NCBI GenBank assembly: GCA_036939355.1
Contig: JALLAP010000530.1
Coordinates: forward strand, 1 to 12,249
Reading direction: 5' to 3'
Source: Thalassiosira profunda
Lineage: Eukaryota > Bacillariophyta > Thalassiosirophyceae > Thalassiosirales > Thalassiosiraceae
Length of the DNA stretch: 12,249 bases
This document shows, piece after piece, positions 7,201-12,249 of the stretch (positions within the stretch are counted from its first letter, which is position 1; the number at the start of each line of letters is the position of its first letter). The translations under genes were made by a program, and so were the position numbers. Under the pieces are notes generated by a model that had not been told where the DNA came from, did not search any database, and worked only from the letters and a program-made list of their open reading frames with translations.

Positions 7201-9694
7201 TCAATATTGCGTCTGAATTCGCGATGAGGGATCGCATCCTCGCGGCGATGCCTCCACAGGTCCGGGCCGCAGNTCAATATTGCGTCTGAATTCGCGATGA
7301 GGGATCGCATCCTCGCGGCGATGCCTCCACAGGTCCGGGCCGCAGCAGAACACCACCCCAACTTGGTCGAGAAATTGATCCAAGAAAAGATGATCCAGCG
7401 TCGTGGTCAGCTCTCGCAGGACGTGTGTGGCGAGGATCTTGCAAAGGAATGCGCTGCTGTTGCCGAGCAATTCGCTGATTCGATCGAGGAGCCCAACACC
7501 AAGCGACTCAGACCTGCTGGCGTAGTTCATCAGCCAAATGCGTACGGGCCAGTTGCGTTTGCAGGCACCAGTGGCGCGGCTATGGGAATGTCTCCCAGTC
7601 GCTTGGACTTTCTGGCTGCCGCGAGCCGCATCCATGACAACTTTCCATTGGCTCCGCCGCCACCAATGGCGTTCGCGCCGCCACCTCCAATGGCTTTCGT
7701 GCCACCGCAGCCTTGGGCAAATAGCATGGCGAACCAGTATCCTGTGCTGCACGCCCCGGGCTCTGCGTTTCGTCCGCTTGGGGTGGCCCCAGGTGTGCGA
7801 GGTGATCCCTACAGGGAGCGCGACTTACAAAGCGCCTACGCCTTCCTGTCGCAGCAAAAGGCTGCTGGCGGACGCGTGGGAATAGAGGCAGGATGGGCGA
7901 TTGATCGCTTCACGGGGTTCAGTAAAGAGAGCCATTCGGGGGAGGGCATGGGCGAACCTGCCAAGCTTACGAGGTTTGGCCTGACGAGCGAGCAGTGGAA
8001 TGCGATGAGCGAGAAAAAGAAGCTGGCGTACTCGGAGCGGTACGAGGAGGACAAGAAGAGATACGTTGCAGAGATGAAGGCGGACGAGGCAAGCCAGTAT
8101 CCTTCGCTGCAGGAGGGCATATCGCCTCGAAACGCCCACGAGCGTCTGACTGGCTCTGACGATTCTGAGCCGAGTTGCATCAGGGGAGGAGGAGGAGAGA
8201 GTGACATGGCCGAGGTAAGTCATAGTTGTGATGAAGAAGGTCGCCTTGCAATAGAATACTCACCTAGGTACTGTCACTGGGAGCTACAGGCAGAGGCCGA
8301 GATGAAGCGTCAGATGTGGTATGCGCGAAGAGGCGTTGTTCTTCCGCGGTCCAGCGGGCAGCCTGAGCCAACGTGTTCAACTGCAGTGGACAAGGCTGCT
8401 GCTTCCTCGCTGAAAGCCGAATTGGAGAGGGCGCACGCAGGGAAGAGGAAGGCGACCCTTTCGCGTATGGAGCAGGAGGCAGAGCATAATACCGGCCGCT
8501 GGACCGTAGAAGAACACCAACTCTTCCTCCAGGGACTCGAACAGCACGGGATGGATTGGAAGAAGGTCGCAACCATCGTCAAGAGTCGGACAGAGAAGCA
8601 GATTGCAACTCACGCCCGAAAAAGCGTAGTCGAGTTGAAACAAACCAACGAAAAGCAAGCGACGAAGACCAAGCAGACTCATGAAGTATGCGACGAGCAA
8701 CAGTCGCCTGAGGGAAGCAACACGCTGCCTGAGGGCTGGGAGGAGCTGACTGATCCCTCGACGAAAAGGAAGTTCTACGTTGACCACGCGAACGAGGCAA
8801 CCACGTGGGAGCGTCCAATCCGCTCCTTTAGCAACAGTGCGGAGGAGGAAGTGGTCGAGAGGATCCAGCATCGTGGTCAGCTCTCTCAGGGCGCGTGCGG
8901 CGAGGATCTAACAAAGGAGTGTGCTGAGGTGGCAGAGCAATTCGCTGATTCGATCGAGGAGCCAAGCAGCAAACGCCTCAAAGCTACCGGCGTAGCCCAA
9001 CAGCCAACTGCGCACGGGCCAGTTGCGTTTGCAGGCAACAGTGGCGTAGCTATGGGAATGTATCTGAGTCGCTTGGACTTTCTGGCTTCAGCGAGCCACT
9101 TCCATTACGGTTGTCCCATGGCGCCCTCGCGTCCAATGGCATTTGTGCCGCAACAGCCGATGGCTTTCATGCCACCCCAGCCTTGGACAATGAACATGGC
9201 GAACCATTATCCTATGTGGCCTGATTCCGCCTTTCGTCNTCATGCCACCCCAGCCTTGGACAATGAACATGGCGAACCATTATCCTATGTGGCCTGATTC
9301 CGCCTTTCGTCCGTATGGGGTGACCGAGCAGTGGAAGGCGATGGGCGAGGAGACTGGTGGTACGTACCTGGACCCGTACGAGGAGGACAAGAAGAGATAC
9401 GAAGCAGAGATCAAGGCGTACGAGGAGGACAGGACAAGATACGATGCGCGCAAAGAGGCGGGCCGCGTGCTGCACCTTGGCAGCGCAGCTGCCAAGGTGC
9501 AGTTCGTGAGGGCCGCGACCAAGAAGAAGGCTACCACCAAGAAGAAGCGTGAACGGAAGCAACAGACGCGCGTATTCCGCGGGCATGTGGACATTGCGCA
9601 AAAAGCCCAAGAGCTAGCCAAAGAGATGGAGACGTGCAAGGGTCCAAAAGCTCCTGGCGGCGAGCTGATCGCTGCATCTGATGCATCAACATGA
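4172..9694 (+). CDS. Large Tudor-like / SHAQKYF-MYB / WW multidomain protein, four exons, assembly-broken
   Basis: Exons are 4172-4670, 4784-5069, 5138-5312 and 5385-9694. With the two duplicated overlaps counted once (see 7201-7345 and 9167-9311), the product has about 1707 residues. Tudor/Agenet-like barrels lie at about 128-205 (VYAAWW, WFPGTV, FDDGDEL), 210-285 (VYAAWW, WYPGVV, RFDDGDEL) and 400-450 (GSRVYVHQCKDGSKYKATV). SHAQKYF-type MYB domains lie at 658-707 (SHADKHF at 696-702) and 1333-1382 (degenerate THARKSV). WW domains lie at 812-842 (W816, W839) and 1410-1440 (W1414, W1437). PMAF proline-rich stretches are near 1052-1080 and 1539-1565, HMG-like half boxes near 1162-1197 and 1584-1625, and a basic, NLS-like run at 1651-1663. 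Tudor-like domains commonly bind methylated Lys/Arg, SHAQKYF-MYB domains bind DNA and WW domains bind proline motifs, so a nuclear chromatin or transcription adaptor is inferred. I recognise no named orthologue. A possible fourth intron lies at 8215-8289. Confidence 0.85.
4671..4783 (+). other. Intron 1 of the large gene (113 nt)
   Basis: The donor is GTGAGT at 4671 and the acceptor ATGCAG ends at 4783. It interrupts a codon after its first base. Removing it joins EEIEVD to V-DEGHLVCTYSV and completes the first Tudor-like barrel, including FDDGDEL, which matches the second barrel. Retained, the frame runs to a stop near 4870. Confidence 0.88.
5070..5137 (+). other. Intron 2 of the large gene (68 nt)
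   Basis: The donor is GTGAGG at 5070 and the acceptor CTCGCAG ends at 5137, with a good branch-point-like GCTAAC just upstream (about 5118-5123). It splits an arginine codon. Removal joins MYYDV to RFDDGDELDAIPESH, restoring the repeat pattern of the first barrel. In-frame stops lie inside the intron. Confidence 0.9.
5313..5384 (+). other. Intron 3 of the large gene (72 nt)
   Basis: The donor is GTGAGT at 5313. The acceptor TTTTCCACAG ends at 5384 after a pyrimidine-rich tract, with a GCTAAG branch-like site near 5356. It falls between codons (phase 0) and joins ANLVGW to YVASINGEDH. The long exon 4 frame begins directly after it. Confidence 0.9.
6396..8091 (+). repeat. Internal duplication, unit A (MYB-WW-block-PMAF-HMG-like)
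   Basis: This is the first copy of the repeated module in the large protein: MYB at 6396-6545, WW at 6858-6950, a conserved block at about 7396-7640 (GQLSQ, VAEQFADSIEEP, GPVAFAG, SRLDFLA), a PMAF proline-rich stretch at about 7651-7740 and a half HMG-like segment at 7981-8091. It matches unit B in order. The conserved block aligns to unit B without gaps at a constant offset of 1470 nt, including identical runs of 29 nt (7465-7493 with 8935-8963), 24 nt (7544-7567 with 9014-9037) and 21 nt (7597-7617 with 9067-9087). Confidence 0.85.
7201..7345 (+). repeat. Assembly join: identical 72-nt copies around one N (first)
   Basis: Bases 7201-7272 and 7274-7345 are identical and separated by a single N at 7273. 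The step from copy to copy is 73, which shifts the frame by one and creates a false stop soon after the N. Counting the copy once joins CINIASEF to AMRDRILAAMPPQVRAAAEH in one open frame. This is what a pair of unmerged, overlapping contig ends looks like. A real tandem repeat is much less likely. Confidence 0.9.
8215..8289 (+). other. Candidate in-phase intron (75 nt) within exon 4
   Basis: AG|GTAAGT at 8213-8220 is a consensus splice donor, and CTACAG ending at 8289 is a possible acceptor. The 75-nt length is a multiple of three, falls between codons (after DMAE, before AEAEMK), contains no in-frame stop and is close to the lengths of the other introns (68-113 nt). Removal would shorten the protein by 25 residues to about 1682. 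The acceptor lacks a good pyrimidine tract, so it may be retained, alternatively spliced or simply coding. Confidence 0.4.
8494..9430 (+). repeat. Internal duplication, unit B (shorter, partly degenerate)
   Basis: This is the second copy of the module: MYB at 8494-8643, WW at 8725-8817, conserved block at 8866-9110, PMAF stretch at 9112-9238 and half HMG-like segment at about 9320-9430 (via the second assembly join). Spacers are shorter than in unit A: MYB to WW is 77 residues against 154, and WW to conserved block is 47 against 155. The MYB signature is decayed (THARKSV instead of SHADKHF), which suggests unit B has lost or changed its DNA contacts. Confidence 0.85.
9167..9311 (+). repeat. 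Assembly join: identical 72-nt copies around one N (second)
   Basis: Bases 9167-9238 and 9240-9311 are identical, with a single N at 9239. The copy length and the 73-nt step are the same as at the first join. The frame before the N would end at a false stop just after 9290. Counting the copy once joins the MANHYPMWPDSAFR segment to PYGVTEQWKAMG and carries the frame to the stop at 9692-9694. Confidence 0.9.
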
Positions 9695-10056
9695 ATTGAA
9701 ATGAATGGCCTGGAGAAGGCAGTGAAGCAAATTTAGACGAAGAAGACGACACAGAAAGAAGTTACGAAGAGAGGGGAAGGGCGAGCACAAGTTGAATATC
9801 AATGTCACTACATTCGAGTTGCTCGAGGGGGGCTCAAAGCAAGCAAAAGGGGATTACATCTATCAAATGGATTTGCAAGAGGAATCATCGAGGCGAACAA
9901 AAGGAACACACATCAGCGTGTCTACGTTCGCGTTCGCGGAATGAATGCCACCATGAAAAAGACAGAAAAAGAATGAATCTTCATGAGAGGTGCACAAACA
10001 AACAAGATCGGAGGCGACGAATAGCAATAACCGCTGCGATCTAAACGAGGTTCAAG
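9695..10056. other. Convergent intergenic spacer
   Basis: This 362-nt gap lies between two convergent gene ends. It is purine-rich on the plus strand (about 9700-9785), as expected for 3' UTR, and has a small inverted repeat TCGAGTTGCTCGA near 9813-9825. No AATAAA signal was seen. Short open frames here lack coding character and none was called as a gene. Confidence 0.5.
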
Positions 10057-12027
10057 CTACCAGAAGGACTTGCATTTCTTGTCAATACAAGGCGCGTCCG
10101 GGCATGGGTTCTTGCTCGGTTTGTCCTTGTAATGGCACGTGATCAACGGCTCCGCCGAACAGCACTGCTTTGCGAGCGCCCCTTCGTTGCTCGCGCCCTT
10201 CTCGCCAGTGATTTCGTGCGCCTCCTTCCCAATACATTGTTTGTTCAGGTACCATTCGCCCATCTGCTGGAAGAATTTGACCTTGTTGTCTTTGTTGTTC
10301 GTCCAGCTCATGTGGAACACGTACGCATTGGATTCTCCGGCCAAGATTTTCTTCATTGGCTCCACCTTGCGATGGAATTGCAGTCCGCCCGGAAACTCCT
10401 CCAGCTCTTTTGCAAATATCTTCACAGTTAGCCCCATAAGTGAGTTGTGTTCCGACAGCATGGCAATCAGCGCCTGCTGGTGACTGTTCCAAGCGTAGAT
10501 CAGGTCGGACGTGTAAATGAAGTGCCGGAAGAAGTTCTTCGTCTTTTCGTTGCTGCGCACGAAGTAGAAGCCAGTATTCGCACTGTACGGCGCGTAACGC
10601 TCCTGCCTCGAGCCGTCGTCTTGGAAGTACATGTCGAACTCGGGCAGGGATTTGTCCTCAAAGTAGTCGAGCGGTGGCTTAAACCAAACCATGTCGACGT
10701 CCGAGAAGAGCAAATCGTAGCCGAGCTCGTTGACCAGCTGGACGCACAGGACCTTTGCAAACATGACGCTCGTGAAGATGGCATCGCCGTACACCTGAGC
10801 CTCCCTCTTCGGTATCGACGCCATCATTTTCTCCTCGTAGAATGTCGTCAATCCCACTCCCTCTGCCAACTCTTTTGTCTCGAGATCCGTTGGGAAGACC
10901 AACACGTTGCTGATATCGAATCCCCTCGAGCGGGCGGCGCAGGCAAAGTTCATCAATAGCTCAGATTGGCCGTGGTTGCACGTCATTACCACCACGGCTT
11001 TCGTGTTCATCTTCTCCAGCACCTTCGACAGGCGCGATTTGATGTCGCTAATGTTGGTGAGATACGTCAAGAGCTTCTCTTGGTGCTTCTTGACGTGCGT
11101 TTCCCTGGGCGGGTAAAACTCCAGTCTCCCCGCGCCGGTCAAGCCCCTCGACGACAATTTCAGTGGCATATTGGCTTTTAGCCCTCCATAGTCCCCTCGC
11201 CGCATCCATCGCTGCACGTGATAGCTTTGGTATTGCCCCCCGACCAGAGCAAAACACTGAGCCATTCCAGAGGGGTTGTCTATGAGAACGACATTCATAC
11301 TCTCGCAGTTTTCTGTGGCAGCCTTTGCGGAGATCTTTGGCAAGGGCTTCGTGGGATCGTTGTATCGAGCTGCGCTGGCGACATTCTCGTCCGACGGCAG
11401 AGCATCCTCTTTGTTGTACAGTATCAGTGCGTCCAACTCTTCGCTGCCGGCGTTCGGCGGGACGCCAAAGTCAAAAGTAGTCATCAAATCGTCCTTTCCA
11501 ACCCGAACAAGCCCTCTGGCAAAGTGCGAAATCGACTTGGAGAAGAGGATCGAGTCCTTCTTCCTCTTTGCGGGCTGCTGCAGGGATGCAGCCGCCGATT
11601 GTGGCAACTTTTTGCAAAGATCCTCGAGTTCACCATCTATCTTTTGCTTGGCCCTCTCCTCTACTTTTCGTTGCAACTCTTCCGGCGTTACATTTGATGC
11701 ACATGGCTTCTCTTTTGCCTCTGCGGGCGGAGGGCAGGGCGCGCATTTGCATTGGGGGCACGCTGCTGCTGGCGCTGCTGCCGCCGCTCCTCCAGCTTTG
11801 GCCGCCTGAAGGCCCGCCCAAATGCCGAGGTAGAAGGTGAGGAATGAGGAGCACAGCACAATTAATATCCAGGTGACTGTTCGAAAGAGCGGAGGCGTCG
11901 AGGGCGATCGTTTTGCTGTGGTGTGGAGGGCCGTGTGGATGAGGTTGCTGTTGGCGTTGCCACTGCCCGTCGAGGAGGGTCGCGAGCGAGGGCGAGCCAC
12001 GCCTCTTTCCGCGTAGGAAGAGTCCAT
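10057..12027 (-). CDS. Type II membrane glycosyltransferase, GT77 / nucleotide-diphospho-sugar transferase-like
   Basis: The product has 656 residues from the ATG at 12027 (A at -3, G at +4). Residues 1-50 are a cytosolic tail. Residues about 50-73 (VTWILIVLCSSFLTFYLGIW core) are one membrane anchor, giving a type II Golgi-like topology. A stem follows with Ala/Pro and a cysteine cluster (90, 93, 95, 98). The catalytic region has VVVMTCNHGQSELLMNF (345-361), a LLFSDVDMVWF strand with a D443-V-D445 metal/nucleotide-sugar motif, SANTGFYFVRS (482-492), HQQALIAML (516-524) and VFHMSWTNN (570-578). That order fits the DXD nucleotide-diphospho-sugar transferase family (GT77), which transfers pentose or hexose to wall glycans or glycoproteins. 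Donor and acceptor cannot be read from sequence. Sequons are at N112 and N325. The C-terminal 60 residues carry seven cysteines. No intron was seen. Confidence 0.85.
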   Translation of the reverse strand: MDSSYAERGVARPRSRPSSTGSGNANSNLIHTALHTTAKRSPSTPPLFRTVTWILIVLCSSFLTFYLGIWAGLQAAKAGGAAAAAPAAACPQCKCAPCPPPAEAKEKPCASNVTPEELQRKVEERAKQKIDGELEDLCKKLPQSAAASLQQPAKRKKDSILFSKSISHFARGLVRVGKDDLMTTFDFGVPPNAGSEELDALILYNKEDALPSDENVASAARYNDPTKPLPKISAKAATENCESMNVVLIDNPSGMAQCFALVGGQYQSYHVQRWMRRGDYGGLKANMPLKLSSRGLTGAGRLEFYPPRETHVKKHQEKLLTYLTNISDIKSRLSKVLEKMNTKAVVVMTCNHGQSELLMNFACAARSRGFDISNVLVFPTDLETKELAEGVGLTTFYEEKMMASIPKREAQVYGDAIFTSVMFAKVLCVQLVNELGYDLLFSDVDMVWFKPPLDYFEDKSLPEFDMYFQDDGSRQERYAPYSANTGFYFVRSNEKTKNFFRHFIYTSDLIYAWNSHQQALIAMLSEHNSLMGLTVKIFAKELEEFPGGLQFHRKVEPMKKILAGESNAYVFHMSWTNNKDNKVKFFQQMGEWYLNKQCIGKEAHEITGEKGASNEGALAKQCCSAEPLITCHYKDKPSKNPCPDAPCIDKKCKSFW

Positions 12028-12249
12028 CGTCACCCTATCGCGCAGCACGAGGATCTGCGGCGGGGACGGCGAGGCGATAGGAGGCGGGGAGAGCGGATAG
12101 CGACAGCTAGAGCGGAGAGCCGTTGCAGTTTTGTTTGGAGTGGAGAGTGGAGAGGCGAGCGAGAGCCGCCTCGCGAGCCAGCTTTGCTTGGTGCGAGGAG
12201 GGGGGGCCCGAGCTTCGCCGCCGGCAAGTACCCCAGGTATCAAGCCAGA
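12028..12249 (-). promoter_or_regulatory. Leader/promoter side of the glycosyltransferase gene
   Basis: This GC-rich, C/T-biased (minus strand) sequence lies upstream of the ATG at 12027. The glycosyltransferase frame has no in-frame stop from 12027 to the window edge, so a longer N-terminus starting outside the window cannot be excluded. Within the window there is no in-frame ATG, and the would-be peptide is low-complexity Pro/Ser/Ala, which favours 5' UTR. Confidence 0.4.

Noticed and set aside
7201..7345. A true 72-nt tandem duplication
   Set aside because: The copies are identical, separated by one N, break the frame, and recur with the same length at 9167-9311. An unmerged contig overlap explains all of this.
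8264..8871. Minus-strand open frames over MYB2 and WW2
   Set aside because: They are shadows of the repeated domains; the same antisense pattern appears over unit A.
5481..9694. Three separate genes (ends near 7289, 9297 and 9694)
   Set aside because: The breaks fall exactly at the two N joins, each piece continues the next one's frame after collapse, and the exon 4 total stays a multiple of three with the upstream exons.
9695..10056. Small plus-strand open frame of about 80 codons near 9802-10044
   Set aside because: It lies between two convergent gene ends, has a composition like 3' UTR and no motif.
12028..12243. N-terminal extension of the glycosyltransferase to about 12243
   Set aside because: It would need a TTG start, the peptide is low-complexity, and the ATG at 12027 has a good context and places the membrane anchor as in type II enzymes. 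A start beyond the window is still possible.

Overview
This window is nuclear DNA from a eukaryote with a compact genome. The evidence is three short GT-AG introns (113, 68 and 72 nt), vertebrate-like ANN-ATG-G start contexts on most genes, genes on alternating strands with gaps of 52 to about 500 nt, and proteins found only in eukaryotes (PRP38, a gelsolin-family protein, WW domains, SHAQKYF-type MYB domains, a type II Golgi-like glycosyltransferase). Small introns, SHAQKYF-MYB domains and a GT77-like enzyme together suggest a unicellular alga, perhaps a stramenopile such as a diatom. The lineage is a low-confidence inference.

Layout. At 1-54 (minus) there is probably the first 18 codons of a gene that runs off the left edge. 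At 415-1545 (plus) is a PRP38A-type splicing factor whose C-terminus looks like a Hub1-interaction (HIND) motif. Only 52 nt away and convergent, 1598-2692 (minus) encodes a three-repeat gelsolin-family (severin/fragmin-like) protein. After a 434-nt divergent spacer, 3127-3675 (plus) encodes a small secreted protein with a possible NTF2/SnoaL-like fold. The span 4172-9694 (plus) is one large gene of four exons. At 10057-12027 (minus) lies a type II membrane glycosyltransferase with a DVD motif, similar to the GT77/nucleotide-diphospho-sugar transferase family. Its N-terminal reading frame stays open to the right edge.

The main result concerns the large gene. The sequence holds two single N bases (7273 and 9239). 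Each sits between two identical 72-base copies (7201-7272/7274-7345 and 9167-9238/9240-9311). These look like unmerged contig-end overlaps rather than biology. They shift the frame and break the gene into three apparent pieces. If each overlap is counted once, exon 4 reads without interruption and the gene encodes about 1707 residues: three Tudor/Agenet-like barrels, then two successive copies of a module holding a SHAQKYF-type MYB domain, a WW domain, a conserved block, a PMAF proline-rich stretch and a half HMG-box-like segment, then a basic tail. This looks like a chromatin reader/adaptor with an internal duplication, and it is the best candidate here for something undescribed.

The genes form no obvious pathway or operon. 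They appear to be independent housekeeping or regulatory genes packed closely together. I saw no tRNA, rRNA, CRISPR array or transposon.
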